Shown in pieces: positions 52,243 through 59,398 of a stretch of 64,000 nt of DNA (position 1 is its first letter; the number at the start of each line of letters is the position of its first letter). A program made the translations under genes and the position numbers. The notes beneath the pieces were generated by a model, which saw only the letters and a program-made list of their open reading frames with translations, was not told the DNA's origin and did not search any database. This stretch comes from JBQTGK01 sp052400665. GTDB taxonomy: Bacteria; Bacteroidota; Bacteroidia; Bacteroidales; Marinifilaceae. The stretch lies in NCBI GenBank assembly GCA_052400665.1, contig JBQTGK010000001.1. One strand, written 5' to 3'.

Positions 52243-52605
52243 CTATTCAGTAAATTCGACAACCTGTCCGGATACTGTAAGCTCATACTTTCTAAAAAAT
52301 GGAAAAAGAGAATGTTTGATCTCCACTGTTTCGTTGATGATGGCTTTAGAAGAACCCATCATATCCGCTTTTCTAAGCATTTTTGATTTTGCTTCTTCTA
52401 TCATTGCTTGTCTGGCATGTCCACCAATACCAAAAATATAAGTTGCTTTTGATTCTCCCTTCACATTTTTCACAAGCTTAAAGTTCTTTTTAGCTAAAAC
52501 AACCTGTGTTTCATGGTTGTTTGAATTTGTTGTTAAGCCATTGTGAATGGCACAACTCGAAAATAGGAGTGTGACTCCCACTAGTAAAAAAGATATTTTT
52601 TTCAA
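52243..52605 (-). CDS. DUF6567-like lipoprotein
   Basis: A 120-residue lipoprotein (lipobox LFSSC, Cys18). The stretch KATYIFGIGGHARQAMIEEAKSKMLRKADM is typical of a Bacteroidota family now called DUF6567, and the C-terminus is beta-rich (ELTVSGQVVEF). It is the last of three minus-strand genes encoding secreted proteins facing a WYL regulator. Function unknown. It is outside the core of the DISARM-like operon, as its terminator shows. Confidence 0.7.
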   Translation of the reverse strand: MKKISFLLVGVTLLFSSCAIHNGLTTNSNNHETQVVLAKKNFKLVKNVKGESKATYIFGIGGHARQAMIEEAKSKMLRKADMMGSSKAIINETVEIKHSLFPFFRKYELTVSGQVVEFTE

Positions 52606-52704
52606 TTTTAAAAGATTTAGTTTTCCTACTCATAAGGCTTTTCGGATTTCGCCCCGTTTTTTATCGTGGTTTCTGGACTCCATCTTAGCAAGCTCATTTA
52701 CAAT

Positions 52705-53193
52705 CTAGTAAGCCAACTTGTCGTAGGTATATTTCTGCATAGAATAGTCATAAGGGTATTTGCGTACCGCCTTTGTTTTTGCAGAGTAATTGGTTACCGA
52801 GTTCATGTAATTCTTTGCTCCCAGTTGCTTATCGTAGGTGTACTTTTGCATGGAGAAATCATTTGGGTATTGGCGAAGGGAAAATTGCTTTACTTCCCTA
52901 TCGGAGACCGTTTTCATGTAATTTTTTGCAGCCAATTGCTTGTTGTAAGTGTATTGTTGCATGGCGTAATCGTTATAATACTCTCTGGTTGCAATTTTTA
53001 TCACCTCTGAATCGCTAACCGTTTGCATGTATCGATAAGCAGACATTTGCTTATTATAAACATACGTTTGCATCTTAGTATCTGAAGGATACTCTCTTTT
53101 AGCAAATTCTCGGATTTTTGATTCGATAGATTGTGCCATTAGAACACTAAATGAAAATAACAACAGCCCAATAATTAAACTTAATTTTTTCAT
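52705..53193 (-). CDS. Secreted protein made of tandem 37-residue repeats
   Basis: A 162-residue protein with a signal peptide (to about AQ, residues 20-21). From residue 33 it consists of tandem copies: 33-69, 70-106, 107-143 and a partial one at 144-162. Each has R-x-Y-P-x-D...MQxYxYxKQ...AxxYM; the pattern of Tyr, Met and Gln recurs at fixed places. The three full copies differ at about a third of positions, so this is an old duplication. I do not recognise the repeat. A periplasmic fibrous or helical rod is a possible form. Confidence 0.75.
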   Translation of the reverse strand: MKKLSLIIGLLLFSFSVLMAQSIESKIREFAKREYPSDTKMQTYVYNKQMSAYRYMQTVSDSEVIKIATREYYNDYAMQQYTYNKQLAAKNYMKTVSDREVKQFSLRQYPNDFSMQKYTYDKQLGAKNYMNSVTNYSAKTKAVRKYPYDYSMQKYTYDKLAY

Positions 53194-53215
53194 GATAGAT
53201 TGATTTTGATTAACA

Positions 53216-53983
53216 CTATTTTTCTAGATATTTCCACTTATCCTCTTTGTGCATAAGTTGCGATTTGTCTTTGAAAACAATAAGAAGAGGTTCCACTTTT
53301 AGTCCTGCCATAAGAAAATCTCGCTCGACTTTTTCATCGGCTTTTTCTTTTCCCAATTCGTCCCTTAAAGCCTTTCTCGCATTAACCGGCACTTTGGTAT
53401 ACATAAACTCGGCCACATCATTATATTTTTCGGTGGTTGAGATTTCTATTTCCCCTTTAAAATCATCAGCAACACGATCGGTTAATTTAGATTTCTCATT
53501 GAAGAATTCAGAATCGTACTTATTTACATACTTGTAATTCAAAATCAGGTACAGAATTTCTTTATCAAACTGGTTATTAAATTTCAATTTCATATTTAAA
53601 TATCCTTTGTACTTATCAATAGAAAGGGTTTTCGCATCTGTTAAACTGATAAAATCTTTCAGTTTCTTATTGTTTTCACGAATCAGTAATTTGGATGATC
53701 GAATGGAGTCAAAATCAAGAGATAAATCATCAATTTCCTCTTTAAAAGTTGAACTGTTGAGTTCATCCCCCTTCAAGGCTTTTCCTAATTCTGATAAATT
53801 GACAAGCATCTCCAACTGGTCGGTGATGTACTTTTTCTTCATGGACGTGTAATTTTCATTCGCCTTCAGAATTTCCTTTACTGCCGGAAAATCTTCCTTG
53901 CTTAGCGGTTTTTCCATTGTGTTTGTGCAGGCAGTCATCAATAGGATTGCCATAATCGATAGGCTTAAAATTTTTTGCTTCAT
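53216..53983 (-). CDS. Hypothetical lipoprotein
   Basis: A 255-residue lipoprotein (lipobox LLMTAC, Cys19) of unknown family. The mature part is Lys-, Asp- and Leu-rich and mainly helical, with an N-terminal coiled-coil-like segment (about 25-110) and a globular part near 160-255. First gene of the secreted-protein trio on the minus strand; it is divergent from the WYL regulator across a 106-bp gap, so it may be under its control. Confidence 0.65.
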   Translation of the reverse strand: MKQKILSLSIMAILLMTACTNTMEKPLSKEDFPAVKEILKANENYTSMKKKYITDQLEMLVNLSELGKALKGDELNSSTFKEEIDDLSLDFDSIRSSKLLIRENNKKLKDFISLTDAKTLSIDKYKGYLNMKLKFNNQFDKEILYLILNYKYVNKYDSEFFNEKSKLTDRVADDFKGEIEISTTEKYNDVAEFMYTKVPVNARKALRDELGKEKADEKVERDFLMAGLKVEPLLIVFKDKSQLMHKEDKWKYLEK

Positions 53984-54089
53984 TTGATTTTAGTTTTTGT
54001 AAATAGATTTTATTACTGGTTTAATTCTAATAACAAATGTCTACCTTAGCAATGCAGTCTTTTTGCATCTGTAAAAAAAACACATAAAA

Positions 54090-55088
54090 ATGCCGATTAA
54101 CAAAAATGCAAGCTACCGCTACAGACTTATAGATAGTTGCTTATCTCAGAAATATAAAAAATGGAAGTATAAAGATCTGTTGGCTCATGTTTCGGAAAAA
54201 GTGGCCGAAGAATTTGACATAGAAAAAGGAATCAGCAAACGACAGTTTGACTACGATATTCAATTGATGCGCAAGGATGCTCCCCAAGGATTTGGAGCAC
54301 CCATTGTACGAATGAATGAGGAGATTTATTACGAGGATCCAAACTTTTCAATTCTCAACCAGCCATTGCGAGAAGATGAAAAAGCTCAATTATACGAAGC
54401 TCTTGGAGTTCTGAGTAGATTTGAAGGCATGCCTCAATTTGAATGGATGGAAGACATTCGCACCAAATTGGGTTTGGGTTTGGAGTCATTAAAAGCAGAG
54501 CTGGTTCAGTTTGAGAGTAATCCCTATCTGGAAGGACGTGAATACCTAAGTTTGCTTTTTGAGCACATCCGACAGAAAAACACCATTGAAATCTCCTATC
54601 AATCCTTCCGATCAGAGTCTGTGGAATCTTTTCCTTTTTCGCCCTATTTACTGAAAGAATACAACAACCGCTGGTTTCTGTTTGGTCATCGAGAAGGAAT
54701 TGATATTCTCTATAATGTTCCCCTAGATCGGATCAAAAAAATCACCAATTCAGATTATCCATATATTGAGAATAAGACCCTTGACTTTAGTAAGTATTTT
54801 GAAGATGTAATTGGCGTAAGTGTGATGCAGGGCAAGGCGATTGAAAAAGTAGTTCTTTGCGTTTCAGCTCAACATTATCCATATATTAAAACAAAGCCTT
54901 TACACGGAAGCCAGAAGGAAATAGAGGTGAACCAAACAACTGCGACCATCAGCATAGAAGTAATTCCCAACTTTGAATTGGAGAAAAAGATTTTTGCGAT
55001 GGGCGATGATGTTGAAATACTTAAACCAGCCTGGTTTCGCGAGAAAGTAAAGAATAGGATTGAAATTTTGTGGGGAAAATATTTGTAG
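54090..55088 (+). CDS. WYL-domain transcriptional regulator
   Basis: A 332-residue regulator: an N-terminal DNA-binding helical part (about 5-80, including KYKDLLAHVSEKVAEEFDIEKGISKRQFDYDIQLMRKD), a linker, the WYL domain (about 145-240; IEISYQSFRSESVESFPFSPYLLKEYNNRWFLFGH holds the conserved residues) and a C-terminal WCX domain (about 250-330). WYL proteins sense nucleic acids or nucleotides and often control phage defence systems. It faces the secreted trio across a short intergenic gap and lies amid defence genes. The C-terminal stop is followed by the terminator of the TAC operon. Confidence 0.88.
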   Translation: MPINKNASYRYRLIDSCLSQKYKKWKYKDLLAHVSEKVAEEFDIEKGISKRQFDYDIQLMRKDAPQGFGAPIVRMNEEIYYEDPNFSILNQPLREDEKAQLYEALGVLSRFEGMPQFEWMEDIRTKLGLGLESLKAELVQFESNPYLEGREYLSLLFEHIRQKNTIEISYQSFRSESVESFPFSPYLLKEYNNRWFLFGHREGIDILYNVPLDRIKKITNSDYPYIENKTLDFSKYFEDVIGVSVMQGKAIEKVVLCVSAQHYPYIKTKPLHGSQKEIEVNQTTATISIEVIPNFELEKKIFAMGDDVEILKPAWFREKVKNRIEILWGKYL

Positions 55089-55093
55089 ATATG

Positions 55094-55132
55094 CAAAAAA
55101 AAATGCTCTTCGATCTAAATACGAAGAGCACT
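55094..55132 (-). terminator. Terminator of the TAC operon
   Basis: TGCTCTTCG (55104-55112) and CGAAGAGCA (55122-55130) are perfect complements; on the minus strand a long T run follows. It may also act on the convergent WYL gene. Confidence 0.9.
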
Positions 55133-55150
55133 CTATTCAATAAAATTATT

Positions 55151-55582
55151 TTATTTTTTCGGATTTGCCATATCTTCAATTATCTCGGTAGGATTAATGA
55201 TAGGCAAGTAGATCTTGTTCATAAAACTTCCAATCGTTCTGTTCAATATTATTCCTCTGATCGTTGAAAAGGAAACTCCTAAAACAGTAGCTAAGATTGT
55301 TTTATTTTCCAGATCCAAATCATCTTGTTTCACAAATTCAAAAACAGTATCGACATCAATTTTTAAAATTTCCTTTTTCTTGTATAAATAAGTAATCAAA
55401 AAGTTTACCTTAATTAGATTCAGTTTTTTATTAAAACCAAAACCTGGCTGAATATTAAATTCAACTAAATTAGGGTCAAAGTCCTGAATTTCTTCTTCAG
55501 ATAAATTTTGTTCAGAAAACGAATTTGTTTTTAGATCAACTATCTTAAAAGGAAATCTATGTAGCAATTCTTTATTTTCCAT
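55151..55582 (-). CDS. SecB-like chaperone of a toxin-antitoxin-chaperone operon
   Basis: A 143-residue protein. The segment about 98-136, ATVLGVSFSTIRGIILNRT then a phenylalanine and IYLPIINPTEII, lines up with the SecB C-terminal region (PYARETISNLVTRG...LAPVNFDAL), and the beta-rich middle with EFNIQPGFGF and VNFLITYLYKK fits the SecB fold. The overall length is close to SecB. It starts two bases after the antitoxin stop, the third gene of the operon. SecB-like proteins of TAC modules hold the antitoxin in a folded, protease-safe form. The assignment is by pattern only and needs structural confirmation. Confidence 0.6.
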   Translation of the reverse strand: MENKELLHRFPFKIVDLKTNSFSEQNLSEEEIQDFDPNLVEFNIQPGFGFNKKLNLIKVNFLITYLYKKKEILKIDVDTVFEFVKQDDLDLENKTILATVLGVSFSTIRGIILNRTIGSFMNKIYLPIINPTEIIEDMANPKK

Positions 55583-55584
55583 TA

Positions 55585-55965
55585 TCAGGCTTTTTTAAGA
55601 TCAAATTGTTCAAATTCTGCATTTTGTAAAGACACAAAAGATGAGCTATTTTTATATTTAAGAGGCTTCATATGTACCACTTTCATTTGATTCGTTTTTT
55701 TAGATTCTATATTCTCAAACGATTCGAAGTTGATAACTGGCACTTTTCCAATTGCTAATGATAACTCAACTAGTTTTGAAATTTTATAATCAAAATCCCC
55801 ATTTAAAACCTGTGAAATATATCCTTTAGAAACCCCTAATTGCTTAGCAAAAGCAGAGCGTGTCATTTCATTTGTTTCTAAATATTCTGTTAATTGTCGG
55901 TATAACTCATTTTGTATTTTACTTACATTATACCCTTTACTTCTAATTAGCTTTTCTCTTTTCAT
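55585..55965 (-). CDS. XRE-type antitoxin with a long C-terminal tail (HigA-like)
   Basis: A 126-residue DNA-binding protein. The helix-turn-helix is about residues 34-73 (RSAFAKQLGVSKGYISQVLNG). A tail of about 45 residues follows (80-126) with aromatic and hydrophobic residues in SSSFVSLQNAEFEQFDL, as expected of a chaperone-addiction segment in TAC antitoxins. It starts two bases after the toxin stop. It should repress the operon through the inverted repeat at 56364-56387 and neutralise the toxin. Confidence 0.75.
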   Translation of the reverse strand: MKREKLIRSKGYNVSKIQNELYRQLTEYLETNEMTRSAFAKQLGVSKGYISQVLNGDFDYKISKLVELSLAIGKVPVINFESFENIESKKTNQMKVVHMKPLKYKNSSSFVSLQNAEFEQFDLKKA

Positions 55966-55967
55966 AA

Positions 55968-56354
55968 CTACAAGGTTTTAATGTATTTATCTTTAATCGA
56001 TCGAAACTTTTTAATATCTTTTTTTTGACGATTTTTATAGCCACCCATTATCACAACTTTTCCATCGGGTGCTTTAATCGCATAAACTCTGAGGTGTTTC
56101 GATTTAAACTCATATTCCTTGAATTTTTCTTTTTTGCTGATTGTAATGTCACGGAATTTTTCTTTGGGTAATAGTTTGTTATCGGCAACATCCTCCATCA
56201 AGCTATAGATAGCATATAATTCCTCCTCATACTGCCCTTTATTTCCAATTTCCTCTTCAAATTCATCAAACATACACAATTCATCTATATGTAGCTTATA
56301 GATGTTCTGTTTGCCCTCAATGCCTTCTATTTCGTTTAATGAATATTTGCTCAT
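55968..56354 (-). CDS. HigB/RelE-like toxin
   Basis: A 128-residue basic protein with the RelE/HigB-type core: a helical acidic N-terminus (EEELYAIYSLMEDVADN), then the strand sequence KHLRVYAIKAPDGKVVIMGGYKNRQKKDIKKF, with Arg, Tyr and Lys residues in the positions used by mRNA-cleaving RelE toxins. The toxin is encoded first, as in HigBA and TAC operons. It is followed by the antitoxin (2-bp gap). The ribonuclease function is inferred; catalytic residues vary a lot in this family. Confidence 0.65.
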   Translation of the reverse strand: MSKYSLNEIEGIEGKQNIYKLHIDELCMFDEFEEEIGNKGQYEEELYAIYSLMEDVADNKLLPKEKFRDITISKKEKFKEYEFKSKHLRVYAIKAPDGKVVIMGGYKNRQKKDIKKFRSIKDKYIKTL

Positions 56355-56363
56355 ATCAAAACT

Positions 56364-56387
56364 AAAGTTTAGCTCTAACTAAACTTT
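56364..56387. promoter_or_regulatory. Perfect 9-bp inverted repeat, operator of the TAC operon
   Basis: AAAGTTTAG-CTCTAA-CTAAACTTT, arms of nine bases with a six-base spacer, starting 10 bases upstream of the toxin start codon. The position and symmetry suit an autoregulatory XRE antitoxin. Confidence 0.65.
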
Positions 56388-56450
56388 CTGTAAAATAATA
56401 CTAATTTATTTAATTTTCCAAATTTATTTTAGCTGCTGCACAAGCTTATT

Positions 56451-56510
56451 TATTGAGATTAAAAATCCGAAACTCATTACCTGCAGATTACAAATCTGCA
56501 GGAGCAGGGG
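56451..56510. repeat. REP-like element C
   Basis: GAGATTAAAAATCC... then CCTGCAGATT-ACA-AATCTGCAGG (56480-56502), a perfect 10-bp palindrome around ACA. It is alignable over about 50 bases with element D at 59301-59350, including the AACTC...CCTGC stretch. Confidence 0.65.
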
Positions 56511-56747
56511 AAAAACTAAACCAATGAATTACTAACAATAAAATACTTACACGTATTTATGTTTACATAATGACAAAAAGTCCAGCCTTTTTTGTCAAAG
56601 CATGACAGATATGCATAACACTACTATTAATTGTAAAATGTTAAAACAACACAAAACTTATGTTCGTCAACAATATTACATCTCTTAACAATTACTTAAA
56701 ATTATTATACTACATAATTAATTTATGGCAAGGAGTTTGGTAAAATG

Positions 56748-56785
56748 ACAGCAGACCGAAGAAATTGTGTTGGTCTGCTGTTTAA
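56748..56785 (+). terminator. Isolated hairpin (terminator-like) with no upstream gene
   Basis: ACAGCAGACC (56748-56757) and GGTCTGCTGT (56772-56781) are perfect complements with a 14-base loop, followed by TTAATC. No open frame precedes it on the plus strand, so it may end a small RNA or be a remnant. Confidence 0.45.
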
Positions 56786-56904
56786 TCATTTATGACTTTT
56801 GTTTTTAGCGACACAAAAATATCATTTTTGACTGAAAGTAAAAAAGAAATCACAATTGCTTGAAGTAAGCTACTTTACAAATTGAAAATCTAAATCTTTA
56901 GAAT

Positions 56905-57039
56905 ATGTCAAGCACAGGTGAAAAACCAGGAAAAGGTACATACACATGTACTAAGTGTGGACAAAAGGTAAAACTGGATGATAATTCGGATAAGTTACCT
57001 CCTTGCCCAAAATGTGATGGTACTGATTACAGACCATAA
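56905..57039 (+). CDS. 44-residue zinc-ribbon protein
   Basis: A 44-residue frame with two CxxC pairs: YTCTKCGQK and PCPKCDG, 19 residues apart, which is the layout of a single zinc ribbon. It has few hydrophobic residues and no other domain. A hairpin follows at 57046-57071. The protein may bind nucleic acid or stabilise a partner; the neighbours suggest a role in the defence island, but this is a guess. The composition (Lys, Pro, Thr, Cys) supports translation. Confidence 0.7.
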   Translation: MSSTGEKPGKGTYTCTKCGQKVKLDDNSDKLPPCPKCDGTDYRP

Positions 57040-57045
57040 CAAATA

Positions 57046-57080
57046 AATAGCTCATGGGAACATGAGCTATTAGAGCTTTT
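57046..57080 (+). terminator. Hairpin terminator after the zinc-ribbon gene
   Basis: AATAGCTCATG (57046-57056) and CATGAGCTATT (57061-57071) are perfect complements with a GGAA loop, followed by AGAGCTTTTTA. Confidence 0.75.
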
Positions 57081-57134
57081 TATAGGTTAGTAGACTAGAC
57101 CTGCAGCTAAGTCAAAAATGGTAAATTTTATAAA

Positions 57135-57335
57135 ATGCCAAGATATTACGTTAATCGAAATGCACAAGCTAATGGAGATCATGAGGTGCATAAAGAGGGG
57201 TGCGATTGGATGCCTTCAAGTAAAATTGATTTACGTATTTTTTCAAATTGTGAGTCAGCAGTCGCTGCAGCTGAAAACTATTATAGTACTGCTGATGGGT
57301 GTGAACATTGCTGTAAGGCTTGTCACAATAGCTAA
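57135..57335 (+). CDS. 66-residue Cys-rich small protein
   Basis: A small protein with a conserved-looking start, PRYYVNRNAQANGDHEVHKEGCDWMP, and a C-terminal cluster GCEHCCKACHNS; the family is common in Bacteroidota and others and often lies near restriction or defence genes, but has no assigned function. The Cys and His pairs could hold zinc. A longer open frame in another reading frame (from 57118) lacks these features and is rejected. Confidence 0.75.
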   Translation: MPRYYVNRNAQANGDHEVHKEGCDWMPSSKIDLRIFSNCESAVAAAENYYSTADGCEHCCKACHNS

Positions 57336-57444
57336 TTGATCCATAAAAAATACAAGTATCTCAAAAGCTTGTATGTTTAAGCTTAAAATTGGAGAATTAA
57401 AAAATGGGATTGAAAAATCCCCTTTTATATTTAATCTTATTATC

Positions 57445-58098
57445 CTAGATTGTCACCTTGACAAAAACTCTGCGTAGAACACCATTTTTCTCAATATTGT
57501 GAACTGATAGATTTAGCTTCTTTTTAGCTGCATGAAATACATTACAATGAACCCTTTTTATGTGTCCTAAATATAACTCTCCAGTAAACACTTTAACCGC
57601 CTTAGGATCATTAGGATTATCAGATTCTAGCTCGTAACGTAAAGAGCTGCCCATATCCAAACATTTTGAGTCTACCTTAATTTTAGAAAACCCTGTAATC
57701 TCAGTAACAAAAGCTAAACTCTGAATTGGATTAAAATCAGCTAAAAACTCATAGTTATCGGTCGGTAATAAACCTTGAGTATAAGCAAGCATATAATACT
57801 TATCACTTATATATTTCCTATCAATCATCCAAAAATCAAGAAAATTACCAATATCGTTACGTTCCGTTTTTATAATGCGTTGCCCAAAAATATCAATAAC
57901 ATTTTCAGTATACTCTTTTTCCAGATCAGGAAAACCTTCATAAGCTGTGAAGCCTTGTTTTTGAGCTTCAGCAACTTCTTTCTGATTATATTGAAAGCGG
58001 ATTCCTTCTGTAGCATTACGTTTGATAATACCTACAGAAAACCTACGACTCCCTTTGCCTTTTCTCCAAATAAGATGTATGTTTCCGATTGCTTTCAT
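57445..58098 (-). CDS. HIRAN-domain protein paired with a HipA-like kinase
   Basis: A 217-residue protein. The C-terminal part (about 125-215) is a HIRAN domain: LESDNPNDPKAVKVFTGELYLGHIKRVHCNVFH, with the expected KA-V and LG-I positions, a module that binds single-stranded DNA ends. The N-terminal part (about 1-115; IGNIHLIWRKGKGSRRFSVG) has weak similarity to the N-terminal subdomain of HipA. It begins in a 4-base ATGA overlap with the kinase gene. The pair resembles HipS/HipT splitting of HipA, with HIRAN added. Confidence 0.7.
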   Translation of the reverse strand: MKAIGNIHLIWRKGKGSRRFSVGIIKRNATEGIRFQYNQKEVAEAQKQGFTAYEGFPDLEKEYTENVIDIFGQRIIKTERNDIGNFLDFWMIDRKYISDKYYMLAYTQGLLPTDNYEFLADFNPIQSLAFVTEITGFSKIKVDSKCLDMGSSLRYELESDNPNDPKAVKVFTGELYLGHIKRVHCNVFHAAKKKLNLSVHNIEKNGVLRRVFVKVTI

Positions 58099-59183
58099 TC
58101 TACTAATATAAATAATTTTTCAAGGCGCAAAGTTATTAATTTATGCATTAGTTCTTTCCTTTGTTCACTTAATTTAAATGCATTTAACTTTTCAGGTAAT
58201 TCTGAATCGATGTTAAAGATGATATTCTTTAATGTTTCCTTGTTGTATTTTTCTTTCACTTCTGCTATTATTTGCTTTACAATCGAGCTATTCTCAACCA
58301 TTACAAGTTTAACTAAGTCGAAATGATTTACTTTTTTATTCGTATTTTCCCAACGAATTTCAGAACACCCTTTTTTAATGTAAGCCTCTAACATTTGTTC
58401 ATTTTTCAACATTTCAGCGACCTTACTATCTACCTTCTCACGAGCTAAACAACATCCACTGTCATATATTGGAGCAAAAGAGTTAGGCGCTATCTCATTC
58501 TGCACAACCAAAGTACTGTGCTTAATCAGTTGAGGATTATCATGCTGCTTAATTGTTGTTTTAGTCATTGCATGCTTCATCTTCTTAAGAAAACGCTCCA
58601 ACCAACCATCTTTACCAGCCTCTAAATCTCTTTCATAACTTGCAATGGCCTCTCTAAAATAAGATATTGTTCCCCAGTTCTCTTGATGTCTATCAGAATT
58701 CCCAATAATAGAATCGTAAATTATAATTTCAATAATATGGATAATGTATTTATCTAATTTAAAATGAGATAAGGTTTCGCAAATAAATTGAAAGGTGTAT
58801 TTCTCTTGATCTAATTCAGGATCGTATTGGGCATTATATCCTCTTAAATAAGTTATTCCTTCGGTGAGTTTATTCTCGTCGAACTCAACCATAGATTTAG
58901 AAATACAGCCTACTTTTTGACGGTTATTTTCATTGTATGCTATGTTGTAATCCAACATATTAAAACCAAGCAGTTGCCCTATTTTAGATGAAATTATTTC
59001 TGACCAAAATTCAGTAGGATATTTAATATTATCGAATTTGTCAATTTTAGAAGCTTTAAAAAAATACTGTTTCTCTGTATCTGGATGGATTGCAATTTCT
59101 TTACTCCGTGTACCTCCTGTTCCCACATAACGATTTATGTGCCAAGAACTAATATCTATATAAGTCGCTTTATAATCTTCCAT
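58095..59183 (-). CDS. HipA-like serine/threonine kinase
   Basis: A protein of about 362 residues (ATG at 59183; a GTG lies two codons upstream) with the HipA/CtkA kinase pattern: glycine-rich loop VGTGGTRSKE (about 20-29), ATP-binding Lys43, Glu62, catalytic loop GNSDRHQENWG (161-171; Asp164 and Asn169), and metal-binding IYDSGCCL (Asp241). All key residues are intact. HipA toxins phosphorylate aminoacyl-tRNA synthetases or other translation targets. No HipB-type repressor gene adjoins it; the downstream partner is a HIRAN protein. Target unknown. Confidence 0.8.
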   Translation of the reverse strand: MEDYKATYIDISSWHINRYVGTGGTRSKEIAIHPDTEKQYFFKASKIDKFDNIKYPTEFWSEIISSKIGQLLGFNMLDYNIAYNENNRQKVGCISKSMVEFDENKLTEGITYLRGYNAQYDPELDQEKYTFQFICETLSHFKLDKYIIHIIEIIIYDSIIGNSDRHQENWGTISYFREAIASYERDLEAGKDGWLERFLKKMKHAMTKTTIKQHDNPQLIKHSTLVVQNEIAPNSFAPIYDSGCCLAREKVDSKVAEMLKNEQMLEAYIKKGCSEIRWENTNKKVNHFDLVKLVMVENSSIVKQIIAEVKEKYNKETLKNIIFNIDSELPEKLNAFKLSEQRKELMHKLITLRLEKLFILVE

Positions 59184-59300
59184 TTTCACTTTTATGAATA
59201 CTAATTAAGACCTTTTAAAATTGGAAACGTCATGCTTTTTAACTGTTTAAACAAGCGGATGTTGAAGCTTACAAACTGAATTTTATCGACAGCTCCGATT

Positions 59301-59350
59301 ACGGATTATAAATCCTGAACTCTTGCCTGCAAATTGCAAATTTGTGAGAA
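59301..59350. repeat. REP-like element D
   Basis: ACGGATTATAAATCCTGAAC then CCTGCAAATT-GC-AAATTTGTGA. Contains GGATT-ATA-AATCC and a second dyad around GC. It aligns with element C (56451-56510), so they are copies of one repeat. Confidence 0.6.
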
Positions 59351-59359
59351 TGTATTTTT

Positions 59360-59398
59360 CTGCATACGCAGAGCACGAGTTACAAACTCGCGCTAGCA
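59360..59398. repeat. REP-like element B, overlapping the end of hsdS
   Basis: CTGCATACGCAG then AGCACGAGTT-ACA-AACTCGCGCTAGCA. It shares CTGCATACGCAG and the CGAGxx palindrome with element A (43722-43760). The last codons and stop of hsdS lie inside it. Confidence 0.6.

Larger units (their letters stand above)
56388..56904. other. Intergenic stretch with REP-like element and a lone hairpin
   Basis: No gene was seen. It contains REP-like element C (56451-56510) and a perfect 10-bp hairpin at 56748-56781, listed separately. Confidence 0.55.

Noticed and set aside
57118..57339. 73-codon frame overlapping the Cys-rich small protein
   Set aside because: The frame at 57135-57335 has the conserved YYVNRNAQANGDHEVHKEGC start and Cys/His pattern; this one has none.
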